39,180 nt of DNA from the NCBI GenBank assembly GCA_020053015.1, contig JAGVNY010000254.1:1-39180 (forward strand), given 5' to 3'. Source of the stretch: Candidatus Zixiibacteriota bacterium (GTDB lineage: Bacteria; Zixibacteria; MSB-5A5; JAABVY01; JAHJOQ01). The notes beneath the pieces are model-generated. The model did not search any database. It was not told the DNA's origin and saw nothing but the letters and a program-made list of their open reading frames with translations. Positions 1 through 11,086 of the stretch are shown here, in pieces (the stretch's first letter is position 1; every line of letters begins with the position of its first letter). A program made the translations under genes and the position numbers.

Positions 1-1934
1 GAGTCAGGCTTCCATTCGTACAGCTCGCCTGCAGGAACCGCGATTTCCGCCCACCGTCGGTTGCCGGCGAAAACGTCCGCATATTGCACGCTGAACATAG
101 CCCGATCAAGCGCAGCCGAAACAGTCTGCCGGATCTCAGTTTGAGATGGCCAAACATCTCGCAAGTACAGCTGTTCGCCGTTCTCTCCAGCTCCGAGCGG
201 TTCAGACTCAAGATCAATGTCGATGCGACCCGCCAGCGCATAGGCAACCACAAGCGGAGGAGAAGCGAGATAGGCAGCCCGCACAAGAGGATTGATGCGG
301 CCTTCGAAGTTGCGATTGCCGCTCAGGACCGCTGCGGCGACCAGGTTGTTGTTGCTGACTGCGTCCGCGATGGATTTCGGAAGCGGACCGCTGTTTCCTA
401 TGCAGGTCGTACAACCGAACCCTACGACGCTGAAACCGAGACATTCGAGATAGTGTAACAGGCCTGCCTTCTCAAGATAGGCAACCACCACTTTGGAACC
501 CGGGGCTAGACTCGTTTTCACATGGCCGGGCACGTGCAATCCTTTCTCGACGGCTTTCTTCGCGAGCAATCCAGCCGCTATCATTACAGAAGGATTTGAA
601 GTATTCGTGCAGCTCGTTATAGCAGCGATCACGACCGATCCGTGTCTCAGTGTCGCGTCGATGCCATTCAGCCGGACGTTCGCCACAGCCCGGAGATCAG
701 CATCATGCAGAGCGAAACCCCTCTCTGATGTCGGTTTGGTCAAAGAGGTCAGAAACGCGCTCTTTGCTGCTCGAAGTGATACTCTGTCCTGAGGACGCTT
801 CGGACCGGCTATGCTACTTTCCACCGTGCTCATGTCGAGAGTAACCGTCTCGGAATACGCGGCTTCGGAGGAGTCGGCGCTCCGAAACATGCCTTGTTCC
901 TTGTTGTAGACCTCAACCAATTCAACGAGACCTTCATCTCGTCCCGTAGCACGCAAATACGAGAGTGTCTCGTTGTCGACCGGAAAGAAGCCCACCGTAG
1001 CGCCGTACTCTGGAGCCATGTTGGCAATCGTCGCTCGATCTGCGACACCCAGCGAGTCGAGGCCGCTTCCAAGAAACTCGACGAACTTCCCTACTACCCC
1101 CTTCGCTCGCAATTTCTCGGTAATCGATAGCACAAGATCGGTCGCGGTCACGCCTTCTCGTAGGCTTCCTTCGAGCCTGAAGCCTACGACCTCGGGAATG
1201 AGCATGTAGAGCGGCTGACCGAGCATCACAGCTTCGGCTTCGATTCCGCCCACACCCCAGCCCAACACTCCAAGTCCATTTATCATAGTCGTGTGAGAAT
1301 CGGTTCCGACGAGACTGTCCGGGTACGCTATGTGACTGCCATCAATCAGCTGCGTTTGGACGACCCTCGCCAGGTACTCGAGGTTGACTTGATGCACGAT
1401 TCCGGTCGCAGGAGGAACTACTCGGAGGTTTCGAAACGCGCGTTGTCCCCACTTCAGAAACTCATAGCGCTCCGCATTGCGCTCGAATTCTCGTTCCGCA
1501 TTGAAGGCGAGTGAATCAGCCGTACCGAAGCGATCGACCTGAACCGAGTGATCTATTACAAGGTCTACCGGCACTTGCGGATTTACTCTGCTTGGGTCTC
1601 CGCCTCGTCTCGCAACGGCGGAGCGCATAGCCGCGAGATCGACAATAGCCGGAACGCCGGTGAAATCCTGGAGCAAGACCCGCCCCGGCATGAAACCAAT
1701 TTCTGTCTTCAGGTAATGGCCTGCGCCGTGCTGTGCCAAAGCGACGATGCCGTCCTCCGTGATGCGGTGTCCATCGAAGTTCCTCAGAAGATCTTCCAGC
1801 AACACACGCAACGATATCGGCAGGCGATCAACGGCAGGAAAACCACTGCTTTCAAACAGAGGAAGGCTCAAGTAACCGAACTGCCCGTCTCTTGTCTTGA
1901 GCTTTGAAAGAAAGTCATGCTTCTTCAGGTACAT
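1..1934 (-). CDS. acnA: Aconitate hydratase (AcnA-type), 3' part truncated by the window edge
   Basis: Minus-strand frame reads MYLKKHDFLSKLKTRDGQFGYLSLP...GTDSHTTMINGLGVLGWGVGGIEAEAVMLGQPLYM...AAITSCTNTSNPSVMIAAGLLAKKAVEKGL...VVGFGCTTCIGNSGPLP, which are hallmark aconitase A motifs. The ORF runs off the left edge and so is missing from the ORF track. Confidence 0.95.
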   Translation of the reverse strand, partial: MYLKKHDFLSKLKTRDGQFGYLSLPLFESSGFPAVDRLPISLRVLLEDLLRNFDGHRITEDGIVALAQHGAGHYLKTEIGFMPGRVLLQDFTGVPAIVDLAAMRSAVARRGGDPSRVNPQVPVDLVIDHSVQVDRFGTADSLAFNAEREFERNAERYEFLKWGQRAFRNLRVVPPATGIVHQVNLEYLARVVQTQLIDGSHIAYPDSLVGTDSHTTMINGLGVLGWGVGGIEAEAVMLGQPLYMLIPEVVGFRLEGSLREGVTATDLVLSITEKLRAKGVVGKFVEFLGSGLDSLGVADRATIANMAPEYGATVGFFPVDNETLSYLRATGRDEGLVELVEVYNKEQGMFRSADSSEAAYSETVTLDMSTVESSIAGPKRPQDRVSLRAAKSAFLTSLTKPTSERGFALHDADLRAVANVRLNGIDATLRHGSVVIAAITSCTNTSNPSVMIAAGLLAKKAVEKGLHVPGHVKTSLAPGSKVVVAYLEKAGLLHYLECLGFSVVGFGCTTCIGNSGPLPKSIADAVSNNNLVAAAVLSGNRNFEGRINPLVRAAYLASPPLVVAYALAGRIDIDLESEPLGAGENGEQLYLRDVWPSQTEIRQTVSAALDRAMFSVQYADVFAGNRRWAEIAVPAGELYEWKPD

Positions 1935-1982
1935 CCGAATTCGCTCCGTTCTGTCCGTACTTCCGTCACGTCTGATGCATGT

Positions 1983-2639
1983 CTATGATAGCAACTGCGC
2001 CGCATCGACTATAAACTTCGCCCCCATGATGATTAAGAAGACGCCGCAAACCGCAAACACAATCTGCTGAAAGCGATTCCCGAAGAACTTCCCGCTCCTG
2101 AACGAGAGATTTGATAGAAAGCTGTACCAAACCAGATCACATAGCCAATGGCAGATAGCCATCGCCACAAAACCTATGAGACCAAACTCCTGAGATGCGA
2201 CGATCAGTGACGCTCCCACTGTGGCCCACCAGATGAGAAAGTACGGGCTCGTAATCGACAACACTGCGCCTGCCACTACTGGAGACTTGAATCCAATTGC
2301 AGGCGTGACACCGCCATTCTTGATGCTGCGGAACATCCCGTACGACATGAATAGGAGAAACAGTCCCCCAATAACACCTATCGCACCTCTGACTTCTACT
2401 GTCTTCAGCAAGTACTCGAACCCCAGGAATATGCCGACAATCAACGGAAACTCAACGAGGCCATGGCCGACGGCAACTCTTGCCCCTGCATTTGCGGATC
2501 GTCCTCCGTGCGCGACTGTGATGGCAGTAATAGGGCCAGGAGCGAGGACTCCTGACAGGGAGAGCAGCACCACCTTTATGAGAAACGCCGCAAAGACCAA
2601 ACTCGCCTCATTTCCCGAGAGTCGAAATCTCCCGTGCAA
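1983..2639 (-). CDS. LysE/RhtB family translocator
   Basis: 218 aa, multiple TM segments, 'LSGVLAPGPITAITVAHGGRSANAGARVAVGHGLVE' typical of the LysE family. Confidence 0.85.
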   Translation of the reverse strand: MHGRFRLSGNEASLVFAAFLIKVVLLSLSGVLAPGPITAITVAHGGRSANAGARVAVGHGLVEFPLIVGIFLGFEYLLKTVEVRGAIGVIGGLFLLFMSYGMFRSIKNGGVTPAIGFKSPVVAGAVLSITSPYFLIWWATVGASLIVASQEFGLIGFVAMAICHWLCDLVWYSFLSNLSFRSGKFFGNRFQQIVFAVCGVFLIIMGAKFIVDAAQLLS

Positions 2640-2769
2640 CGCACGCGCGCATCAAGAATCTAACCAGTTAAATGACAGCACGGTTCCACCCTGAGACGAA
2701 CAGCGACCCCGCAGGATCGCAGTGCGAGCCTCAAGTGTATGTCGCATCCAAATCAGAGCAAGTGAAACG

Positions 2770-5700
2770 TCACTTGCAGAATTCGCATGGCGCGGGGCCA
2801 CCGCCGAATATAAAGTTGATCAGATAGACTATGTCATCAATGTCCACGAAGTCCGAGCAATCGACGTCCCCTGATTCCCACGATGGCATAGGTGCCGGAC
2901 CGCCGCTGAATATGTAATGAATCAGGTAGACGATATCATCTATGTCCACAGATCCGTCACCGCCTACATCACCGCATACGAACTGCTGGTAATCATCAGC
3001 CACATGTCCGAGAAACCAAGCCTTGGCCCTGTCCGCATAATCTCGCAATGTGATGATGCTCCCATTCCTAACCGTCATGAATGAGGTGAAGATATTCAGA
3101 GTGTCACCGGGCTGAATTGTGTAGTCATTGAAGTAAGTGAACACCGACGTGGCATCGGTCCAATAGGTGAGATAGGACCAATAACCAATTCGCATCTGGG
3201 CCAGAAGTTGCGAAGGGTCAAAACCACCGAGAGTCCACACATAGATGACATTGTCGAGAATCTGAGCAGCGTACGGGTACGACTGAGTGTTTATTGAGGA
3301 CTGGCCAGTCCTTATGTGGCCCAGCATCGCCATAGCAGCGAATCTTGACTCATTGGACTGACAGCCGCTCCCGTCATTCTCCCAACCCTGCTGGATGAGC
3401 ATGTGGCGTTCCTGATCAATGTCCGAATAGTTGTCCGAGTATCCGTCGTTCGGCACATCCCAGTCGACGGCCTGACCAATTGTAAGGCCAGAATGCGCCT
3501 GATCGTCGTTCGAGAAGACCCTAAGTTGTTGAATCATGAACTGGCAACTGTCAGCCCTCGTTGGGGCATACCAGATCACTTCCACTCCAAGCAGTGAGTC
3601 CTTCGTCACCATCGATCCGGTATTGTACACCTGATACTCGCTCGTTACGACAACCGGCACAGTCGGATTTCCCCTATCAACAAGCCGCAGAGTTTGAGTC
3701 CCATACATGGCGTGGCTCAACACCGTGTCCTGTCCAAAAACATACCCGATTATGGGCGACCCGTCAAAAGCATAGACTGTTGCCCCTGGATCACATTCGC
3801 CTGCGCCGATGTAGTCGAAATTGACTCGCCCCAGACCTCGCCGGCCGAAGTTGCCGAAGTTCGACACAATAAGGTCAAGGCAGGGCGTGGAAATCGTGTC
3901 GTAGTGCGCCGGCCTTGCATCACACAGATCACCAACGCCATCGCCGTCCCAGTCTGCCTGATCCGGATTGTAGGCGAAGGGGCAATTGTCATCGTCACAC
4001 GCTGGGTTCGTGAACTCAGGGTTTCCATAACCGTCGCCGTCGGTGTCAGTGCAGAGGTCACATGCATCGCCCAGGAAATCATTGTCATAGTCTTCCTGAC
4101 CGGCATTCGAGATCGCCGGGCAATTATCGCATGCGTCACCGATGCCATCGCCGTCTGAGTCAGTCAGGTCAGGACACGGCAAGGTCGTCTTAAACATCGA
4201 CCTGCCATGGGTTCCGGCCACGAGGGTTCTCGATTTTATGTCAAACGCAAGGTCGTGTATCGGAGTCGCAATCGAGATACCGGTTCCGAGGGGCTCCCAT
4301 GTGCCTCCAGTGTTGGTACTGCGATAGACACCGTAATCGGTTCCGACGTACAGGTGCGATGCGTCATGAAAGTCAACGACCACGTCGTTAATAGGCATAT
4401 CTGGAAGGTTGCTGCTGATATCGCTCCAATTCTGTCCGTAGTCTGTCGTTCTGAAGATGTGCGGAAGATAGTCCGACTCCCTGTAGCCCGAAAAAGTCAC
4501 ATAAGCAACAGCCGCATCGTACGGGTCCACGGTCACTCGTGTCACCCATCTTTCCGGAAGTGCGGCGTCGATTCTCGTCCAGCTCTGACCGGTGTTCGTC
4601 GTCACCCACACATTTGCGTCATCTGTACCAGCGTATATCACTTGACCATCACTGCGAGCTACGTCAATAGTTGATATCGTCCCGAGGTATGCTTGATCTC
4701 CGTCAGTGAGATCCCCGCTAATCACCGCCCAGTTGCCCGCCGCATTCGTCGTTCGATATACCCTTTGAGATCCGTAGTACAACACGTTGTGGTCAGCCGG
4801 ATCAATTGCGATTGGAGTGCTCCAGTTGTGCCGATCACCGTCGTAGTCAATGCCGGCAATGGAACTGCCAAAAGTCTGTCCGCCATCCACGGACTTGTTG
4901 AGAACTCCATATTGATACTCGGCATACACAACGTTTGGGTTCTTATAGTCGACAACGCAGTAAAACCCGTCGCCTCCGAGCACCTGCTCCCATCCCGATA
5001 TAGCACCATCGGCAGTGCGCATCGTGCCGTTGTCCTGAGTCCCTCCGAACAGCTTCATGGGCGTAAAAGGATCGATGGCGATCGCGTAGAATTGAGTGTT
5101 CGGCATCGACAGCAGGCGGGTCCACGAGTTCCCGCCGTTCGGAGTAAGGGCCATACCACCATCGCTGCCGTTATATACCCATAGAGGGTCGCCGGGAGCG
5201 ATGAACAGCGCATGATGGTCAACGTGCAAATCGTTGTCGGCTTTGGACCACGAGCTGCCACCATTAGTGCTCCTGTACATTTCCACGCCAAGAGCGTACA
5301 CAATATTGGGATTTCCAGGCGCAACCCGCACCTGGCTGAAGTACCATCCACCATTCCAAGAACCGTAGAGTCCGCTGATCCCGCTGTCGTTAGTGCGAGT
5401 CCACGTAGTCCCAAGGTCAGTGCTCTTGTAGACGCCCTGAAACACGCCGCCGCCATTGGAGTAGATTGCGTACACTGTGCTCGATGACGGATCGATGCTC
5501 ACTCCGATTCTACCTAAGTTGGCACTTGGTTGCGGCAATCCCCCGCCAAGATATTGCCACGTGTCGCCGAAATCGGTAGATCTGTACAAACCGCTGGACA
5601 TGCCTTGGAACTGGTGGCGATCCATGTATCGCACCTTCTCCCACATGGCTGCAATCACGGTGCCTGAGGACGGATGATAAGCGATATCAACACATGATGT

Positions 5701-6486
5701 CGAATCCGAGACGAAGAGCTTTTGCTCCCATGAGCTGCCACCATCGGTCGATCGGTACACGCCGCGTTCGGGATTCGTTCCGCTGAAGTGCTTGCCTCCT
5801 GCGGCCACGAACACGGTCTCCGGCCGAAGAGCATCAATTACGATTCTGCCGATGTGATAGCTGTACGGCAGCCCGAGATACGACCATGACTGCCCGCCGT
5901 CAGTCGTCTTGTAGACCCCGGTGCCTTCGTAATTGTCTGAAGCTGCATTGGCTTCTCCCGTTCCGGCGTATAAGACGTTGGGATCTGTCGGATGCATCGC
6001 AACCGCACCCATAGACTGCGGTCCCTCTCCGTCAAACACCGGTTCCCACGGACTACCATACTGATTGAGCTTCAAGATTCCGCCAGCCGCCGAGGCAACG
6101 TACACGGGCGGCATGCCTGATGAGCCAACCGCGATATCAGTGATGCGGCCGGGGATGTTGTCCGGGCCGGCGACTGCCCAATTCACGTCAGCCGTTCCAT
6201 TCTCCGAGTAGCTGTCCTGCATCTCCTTCACTGCCTTGGCGGCCGCGATTCTTCGCTCTACGGGAATGTCGCCCTGCGGAAACGCACGTTGAGCGTAGAA
6301 CCAATCGTTAGGGCGCTGCTTAGCCTTGGGGACCTTACCGTTTCGTTTCATCGTGAACATAAGATTCTCGGAATCGACGTCACGACTGGATGCAACGGGC
6401 TCACCCGTCCTTATGGAATAGAAATATGCGGCAAGAAACGTGGAGCTGATTACAAAAGCTCCGATCAGTATCACGTGCTTCTTCAT
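2770..6486 (-). CDS. Secreted BNR/sialidase-like (VPS10/Xcc1710-type) beta-propeller protein with thrombospondin-3 repeats and C-terminal dockerin-like module
   Basis: ORF 2770..6564; preferred start [22 protein letters not shown] (signal peptide) at 6486. Many 'YKSTDGGxSW' repeats, '[15 protein letters not shown]' TSP3 repeats, C-term '[29 protein letters not shown]...[25 protein letters not shown]'. Confidence 0.88.
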   Translation of the reverse strand: MKKHVILIGAFVISSTFLAAYFYSIRTGEPVASSRDVDSENLMFTMKRNGKVPKAKQRPNDWFYAQRAFPQGDIPVERRIAAAKAVKEMQDSYSENGTADVNWAVAGPDNIPGRITDIAVGSSGMPPVYVASAAGGILKLNQYGSPWEPVFDGEGPQSMGAVAMHPTDPNVLYAGTGEANAASDNYEGTGVYKTTDGGQSWSYLGLPYSYHIGRIVIDALRPETVFVAAGGKHFSGTNPERGVYRSTDGGSSWEQKLFVSDSTSCVDIAYHPSSGTVIAAMWEKVRYMDRHQFQGMSSGLYRSTDFGDTWQYLGGGLPQPSANLGRIGVSIDPSSSTVYAIYSNGGGVFQGVYKSTDLGTTWTRTNDSGISGLYGSWNGGWYFSQVRVAPGNPNIVYALGVEMYRSTNGGSSWSKADNDLHVDHHALFIAPGDPLWVYNGSDGGMALTPNGGNSWTRLLSMPNTQFYAIAIDPFTPMKLFGGTQDNGTMRTADGAISGWEQVLGGDGFYCVVDYKNPNVVYAEYQYGVLNKSVDGGQTFGSSIAGIDYDGDRHNWSTPIAIDPADHNVLYYGSQRVYRTTNAAGNWAVISGDLTDGDQAYLGTISTIDVARSDGQVIYAGTDDANVWVTTNTGQSWTRIDAALPERWVTRVTVDPYDAAVAYVTFSGYRESDYLPHIFRTTDYGQNWSDISSNLPDMPINDVVVDFHDASHLYVGTDYGVYRSTNTGGTWEPLGTGISIATPIHDLAFDIKSRTLVAGTHGRSMFKTTLPCPDLTDSDGDGIGDACDNCPAISNAGQEDYDNDFLGDACDLCTDTDGDGYGNPEFTNPACDDDNCPFAYNPDQADWDGDGVGDLCDARPAHYDTISTPCLDLIVSNFGNFGRRGLGRVNFDYIGAGECDPGATVYAFDGSPIIGYVFGQDTVLSHAMYGTQTLRLVDRGNPTVPVVVTSEYQVYNTGSMVTKDSLLGVEVIWYAPTRADSCQFMIQQLRVFSNDDQAHSGLTIGQAVDWDVPNDGYSDNYSDIDQERHMLIQQGWENDGSGCQSNESRFAAMAMLGHIRTGQSSINTQSYPYAAQILDNVIYVWTLGGFDPSQLLAQMRIGYWSYLTYWTDATSVFTYFNDYTIQPGDTLNIFTSFMTVRNGSIITLRDYADRAKAWFLGHVADDYQQFVCGDVGGDGSVDIDDIVYLIHYIFSGGPAPMPSWESGDVDCSDFVDIDDIVYLINFIFGGGPAPCEFCK

Positions 6487-6803
6487 GGCGGTTACCTCGC
6501 GGCTTGATTGGCCCTGGCGCTTACAGCCAGATTTCGTACGAAATCTCCTCGCCGCAAATGACACTCACGAAATCACGCGACGAGTTTGATCATTGAATGC
6601 AGTCAATAGTTAATATCGCCGCGAAGGCATGAAATGTCAACCGTGAAAACGTGCTTCGGGGCGCCTGGCTAAGCACAAAGACGATTAAACGACTCGCCGC
6701 ACACTCGCATTTAGATGCCTTGGCGATGCGCCAGCTCGACCGTCAAGCCTTCTGGACTCAGCTACTATCAGGAGTGCGAATGCCATAGTCATTGTTGTGA
6801 ACA

Positions 6804-6888
6804 TGCCGGAGGCCGGAATTGAACCGGCACAGAGCTAAGCTCCGAGGGATTTTAAGTCCCTTGCGTCTACCATTTCCGCCACTCCGGC
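6804..6888 (-). tRNA. tRNA-Leu (anticodon UAA)
   Basis: Minus strand GCCGGAGTGGCGGAAATGGTAGACGCAAGGGACTTAAAATCCCTCGGAGCTTAGCTCTGTGCCGGTTCAATTCCGGCCTCCGGCA: complete acceptor, D, anticodon (CTTAAAA loop), variable and T arms; CCA not encoded. Confidence 0.96.
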
Positions 6889-6891
6889 AAT
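6851..6891. repeat. Left copy of 41-bp direct repeat (5' half of tRNA-Leu), candidate att site
   Basis: tttaagtcccttgcgtctaccatttccgccactccggcaat, identical to 11087..11127. Confidence 0.85.
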
Positions 6892-7011
6892 GCGCAAGAC
6901 ACTCAACAATTTAGACTTATCTTGGAGAAGGCACAAGGGACTTTTCAGGCGATGCGTTCTTTCCTCTACTTAGCTGATAGACTTCCACTTGAGCAAAGCT
7001 TCTCTGCCCGC

Positions 7012-7032
7012 TGTGACCAATTTGTGACTACA
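7012..7032. repeat. Left copy of 21-bp repeat TGTGACCAATTTGTGACTACA
   Basis: Exact match at 10947..10967; contains an internal TGTGAC direct repeat with 11-bp periodicity. Confidence 0.75.
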
Positions 7033-7175
7033 ATCAGCTCCTAACCGTCAAGATCGACCGGAAGCCAACCTTAAGCACAACTTCTGAGCGCATGCATGCA
7101 CTTTGGCACCTGGTACTCAGAATTTCATTGCCCCTGATGCATTCAAGGTATTACGAACTGTGACCTCAGGAATAA

Positions 7176-7197
7176 AATAGTTGCATATGCAACTATT
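7176..7197. promoter_or_regulatory. 22-bp perfect palindrome, candidate MarR operator
   Basis: AATAGTTGCATATGCAACTATT just upstream of the MarR-family gene. Confidence 0.7.
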
Positions 7198-7223
7198 ATT
7201 CTGTAAGTTTGTGTAAGGATTGA

Positions 7224-7724
7224 TTGGCTGATCGCATCGAGAATCTTGGAGTACCAAGGATGAAAGCAACGAAGACATCGGACGCTGAGACTCTACGGGA
7301 ACTGATTCGCTCCTTCGTTCGCCGTTTTGGCTTGCTTGACCAATGCCACACGCCGTGCGGGTTACTGATGACGGTATCGGATGCACATGCGCTGGTAGAA
7401 CTGCTGCACAGTCCGGGCCTCGAACCTCTTGCACTCTCCAGGCGGTTGGGACTTTCCAAGAGCGCCGTGAGTCGTCTTCTACTCCGGCTGAAGAGGCGCG
7501 GTCAAATCACACAAGAAAAAGACCAGAACGATAGGAGAGCCGTCCATCTCTGCTTGACCGAGAAGGGGAAGCGCACGGCAAATCTGATCAACCTAGAAAG
7601 CATCGCGCTTTTTGGAAGCATTCTCTCCCGGATTCATAAACGTGACTCAAAGCGAATCTTAGATTCTCTTCCAATCCTGATCCAAGCGATACCCGAACCA
7701 GGCAGCTATTCGGATTCGGGATGA
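7224..7724 (+). CDS. MarR family transcriptional regulator
   Basis: 'LALSRRLGLSKSAVSRLLLRLKRRGQITQEKDQNDRRAVHLCLTEKGKR' winged-helix signature. Start may be ATG 7260 rather than TTG 7224. Confidence 0.88.
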   Translation: MADRIENLGVPRMKATKTSDAETLRELIRSFVRRFGLLDQCHTPCGLLMTVSDAHALVELLHSPGLEPLALSRRLGLSKSAVSRLLLRLKRRGQITQEKDQNDRRAVHLCLTEKGKRTANLINLESIALFGSILSRIHKRDSKRILDSLPILIQAIPEPGSYSDSG

Positions 7725-7761
7725 GGTCTGGACAGGGACTATTACTTGTGAGGTACGATTG

Positions 7762-8934
7762 ATGCATTACCTGCGTACTTGGCGTCGGTGGCAGAAGTTA
7801 GTGCTCTGGCTTTTGTCAGCGCTGGCACTAATTCTCATTGTTCGGTTTACCATCCTCGCTCCCTTGACTATCTCGGCGGTGAGCATTGAAAGGCGGAGTT
7901 TGACCGCCCAGGTGTACGGCAACGGCACAGTCGAAGCCAAAGTAGTTGTGCTGGTATCCAGCAAGGTCATCGGCAGAATTGAGACTCTGTATGCCGATCA
8001 GGGTGACAAGGTAGAGTCGGGACAAATTCTCGCCAAGCTTGAGAATGAAGATTTTCGGCAGCAGGTTCTTCAGGCCGAGGCCGGAGTAAGTAAGTCGAAA
8101 GCGAATCTCGCGGCGGAGGAGGCCAATCACCAGAAAGCACTGGCGAACCTGGAACTGGCCAACAAGGACTTCGTGCGAGTTAGAGGTTTGGTTGAGAGAG
8201 AGCTTGTCGCTCAAGAGGACGTCGACTACGTGGCTACTGCCCTCGAAGTGGCGAAAAGGGAAGTGGAGCGGACCAAAGCTGCCGTTGAGGCAGCCCGAAA
8301 AGATCAGCTCGTCTCTCAAGCCATCGAGGCGTTGGCTGAGAGCAGGAACAACGACATGGTAGTTAGGGCACCGCAAGACGGAATCGTTATTTCACGAGAC
8401 TTAGAAATAGGTGCAACAGTCGCACCCGGTAGCCCGATCTTTCGGATTGCGGACCCAACCATCGTCTGGATCAGCGCGAACGTCGACGAATCTACGCGGA
8501 ATGAACTGGCTGAAGGTCAAGAAGCCACAATTGTGCTCCGTTCTATGCCGAAGGAGCAACTGCACGGACGAGTGGCGAGGATAGGCTTGGAGAGTGACCG
8601 GGTAACGGAAGAGATTGAAGTGGATGTCATGTTTGACCCACCGCTAACGAGCTTTCGAGTCGGAGAGCAGGCTGAAGTTCACGTCATCACAAGGACAAAA
8701 GACGGTGCCTCCGCGTTGCCTGTTGCCGCAGTGACTTCAAAGGGAAAACAACGCCGCATTTGGCTTGTCGATAAAGGCAAGCTTCGCCTGAGGGAGATCG
8801 TCACCGGGATAGAAGACCGGGCCGGATTCGTGGAGATCGTGTCGGGATTAGACGATCAAGCGTTGGTGGCCGTCGCACCATTTTCAGTGATGGTCAATTT
8901 CAAAGACGGCATGAGGGTTAAGGTTAGACGATGA
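7762..8934 (+). CDS. HlyD/RND-type periplasmic adaptor (DevB-like membrane fusion protein)
   Basis: N-terminal TM, 'GNGTVEAKVVVLVSSKVIGRIETLYADQGDKVESGQILAKLENEDFRQQVLQAEAG' lipoyl/hairpin region, 'VRAPQDGIVISRDLEIGATVAPGSPIFRIAD'. Confidence 0.9.
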   Translation: MHYLRTWRRWQKLVLWLLSALALILIVRFTILAPLTISAVSIERRSLTAQVYGNGTVEAKVVVLVSSKVIGRIETLYADQGDKVESGQILAKLENEDFRQQVLQAEAGVSKSKANLAAEEANHQKALANLELANKDFVRVRGLVERELVAQEDVDYVATALEVAKREVERTKAAVEAARKDQLVSQAIEALAESRNNDMVVRAPQDGIVISRDLEIGATVAPGSPIFRIADPTIVWISANVDESTRNELAEGQEATIVLRSMPKEQLHGRVARIGLESDRVTEEIEVDVMFDPPLTSFRVGEQAEVHVITRTKDGASALPVAAVTSKGKQRRIWLVDKGKLRLREIVTGIEDRAGFVEIVSGLDDQALVAVAPFSVMVNFKDGMRVKVRR

Positions 8935-10133
8935 ATCTCGCGGTTCGAGACATTCTCCGCCATCGGTGGCGGTTCATCCAGACCAGTGTCGGATTAGGGC
9001 TGCTGATTGCGGTGGTGATGAGTATGGGGGGAATTTATCGGGGGCTGATCGCAGACGCGACGGTCGCTCTCACCTCGACAGGAGCTGATCTTTGGATCGT
9101 CCAGAAGGATACGGAAGGACCCTTCGCCGCAGCTTCGCGCCTGCCAGAGGATGCTGAGTATCGGATCGCGGCAGTTCCCGGTATTGCCCAAGCCTCCGGA
9201 CTTTCTTTTCAGAACATGCAGGTATCTCGTTTCGGCAAGCCGCTGCGTTTCTTTCTCGTCGGTTACAAGCTGAACGGCTTGGGAGGACCACCTGTTATCG
9301 TAGCCGGCCGAGGCATTCGTCAGCAGCACTACGAAATGGTCGTTGACAAGGCAATGAAGATTGAGCTCGGCGAGACGCTCAAGCTGGGGCTTAATCACTA
9401 CACGGTGGTCGGTATCACCAAGGGCATGGCCTCTGTAGCCGGAGACCCTTTCGCATATGTTACGCTGGCCAACGCCCAAGATATCCAGTTCAAAACCGAT
9501 AACGACGCGATCCGCAATAGCCGGGCCAGAATCGCTCAGAAGATGTCGCAGGTCGCTACGCTTTCCCCAGCTCAAATCACACAACTCACTCCCTTGGTCA
9601 CGGAGATTGCAGTATCCACGCACATGGTCAATGCAGTAGCGGCTACGTTAGCCCCCGGAGCCGATCTCAAAGAAATACAAGAGTCGATCCAGCGCTGGAA
9701 TCATTATCGAGCCATCTCAACGGCAGAACAGGAAAAGATTCTCACGTCGGGAATGATCCAGAAATCAAAGATGCAACTTGGATTGTTCCGGATCATTCTG
9801 CTTACCATCTCTGCCGTCATCATCACGTTGATTATTTACACCATGACAATGGAGAAGACCCGTGTAATTGCCACACTGAAGCTAATTGGATCTCCGAACA
9901 AGGTGGTAGCTGCGCTGATCCTACAACAGTCGCTGCTAATCGGGTTGATAGCATACGTCATCGGGTACGTCATCGTCAGCGCGACCTATGATAAGTTTCC
10001 CCGCCGGGTGGAACTGGTCGCATTCGACCTAGAGGCGCTTTTCGCCATCGTCATGATCATCTGTGTGTTGTCGAGCCTAATAGGTGTACGTAAGGCGCTA
10101 AAAGTCGATGCATCTCAGGCTTTGGGAGGATAG
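8931..10133 (+). CDS. ABC transporter permease, FtsX/DevC-like
   Basis: N-terminal TM, periplasmic domain 'GADLWIVQKDTEGPFAAASRLPEDAEYRI', three C-terminal TM segments; overlaps the upstream gene by 4 bp. Confidence 0.87.
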   Translation: MNLAVRDILRHRWRFIQTSVGLGLLIAVVMSMGGIYRGLIADATVALTSTGADLWIVQKDTEGPFAAASRLPEDAEYRIAAVPGIAQASGLSFQNMQVSRFGKPLRFFLVGYKLNGLGGPPVIVAGRGIRQQHYEMVVDKAMKIELGETLKLGLNHYTVVGITKGMASVAGDPFAYVTLANAQDIQFKTDNDAIRNSRARIAQKMSQVATLSPAQITQLTPLVTEIAVSTHMVNAVAATLAPGADLKEIQESIQRWNHYRAISTAEQEKILTSGMIQKSKMQLGLFRIILLTISAVIITLIIYTMTMEKTRVIATLKLIGSPNKVVAALILQQSLLIGLIAYVIGYVIVSATYDKFPRRVELVAFDLEALFAIVMIICVLSSLIGVRKALKVDASQALGG

Positions 10134-10834
10134 TGCTGGTGCATGCAATTGAGGTGAAAGGTCTGACCAAGATTTATGGAAAAGGCCACACTGAGGTAGT
10201 AGCACTGGCAGATGCCTCGCTGACGGTATCGCCGGGTGAATTGGTTGCTGTGATAGGTCCATCCGGTTCGGGCAAAACAACCATGCTCACTACCATTGGG
10301 CTCATTAACGAACCCACGCGAGGACTAGTAATCCTGGACGGTATAACGGTAGTCGATGGAAGTTGGGTCCCGGGACTGGATTTGAAGAGAATCCGCCGAG
10401 AGAGGCTGGGATTCATCTTCCAGTCCTATAACCTGATACCGTTTCTGACCGCTGTTGAAAACGTTATTGTCGCTCTGAATTTGAATGGCGTGCGTGGGAA
10501 GGAAGCCCGCATGCGCGCAGTTGAGCTCTTGGATAAACTCTTTCTAGGATCGCGATTGAAGAACTATCCTACCGAACTCTCAGGCGGGGAGGCGCAGCGC
10601 GTGGCCATCGCCAGAGCTCTGGCAAACCGTCCTAAAGTGATCTTGGCCGACGAACCGACCGCGGCGCTTGATACCGACAATGGGAAAAATGTGATGGAGC
10701 TGCTCAAGAAATTGGCAGTGGAACACAATTCCGCGATCATGGTGGTGACCCATGATTCCCGGATGGTCGAAGGCTTTGACCGTATCTTTGAAGTACATGA
10801 TGGACGGATCACGCATGAGCCAGTGAGAACGTAG
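10133..10834 (+). CDS. ABC transporter ATP-binding protein (LolD/MacB/DevA-like)
   Basis: Walker A GPSGSGKTT, signature LSGGEAQRVAIARAL, Walker B VILADEPTAAL, H-loop VVTHD. Confidence 0.95.
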   Translation: MLVHAIEVKGLTKIYGKGHTEVVALADASLTVSPGELVAVIGPSGSGKTTMLTTIGLINEPTRGLVILDGITVVDGSWVPGLDLKRIRRERLGFIFQSYNLIPFLTAVENVIVALNLNGVRGKEARMRAVELLDKLFLGSRLKNYPTELSGGEAQRVAIARALANRPKVILADEPTAALDTDNGKNVMELLKKLAVEHNSAIMVVTHDSRMVEGFDRIFEVHDGRITHEPVRT

Positions 10835-10946
10835 CGGACATTTCAGAGATACATGTCGCGTTACTGCCAGTGCCCTCCAGTTCAGCAGTCCTAAGCTGCC
10901 TGCCAGTCTTGGTACGTGTTCCAAGATCTGAACCTGCGTTACTTCG

Positions 10947-10967
10947 TGTGACCAATTTGTGACTACA
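10947..10967. repeat. Right copy of 21-bp repeat TGTGACCAATTTGTGACTACA
   Basis: Exact match to 7012..7032; similarity continues imperfectly for about 35 bp downstream in both copies. Confidence 0.75.
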
Positions 10968-11086
10968 TTCAGTCCCAAATGGTCAAACTCGATCCAAAGT
11001 GATACAAGAAGTGGCTAGCGCTATCTGACCGTCGCGCAATGCAATGCGCTGGGACTCAATCGTTTGCGTTTTCGTCTTGTTCGCTA

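Noticed and set aside
84-1907. Plus-strand ORFs of 60-124 aa at the left edge
   Set aside because: They lie opposite the aconitase gene, which reads through on the minus strand.
2770-4150. Regular nucleotide repeats suggestive of a repeat array
   Set aside because: They encode thrombospondin-3 and dockerin repeats; spacing and sequence are protein-driven, not CRISPR.
3403-5487. Many plus- and minus-strand ORFs within 2770..6564
   Set aside because: Shadow ORFs in the BNR/TSP3 repeat gene; repeated codons create long open frames.
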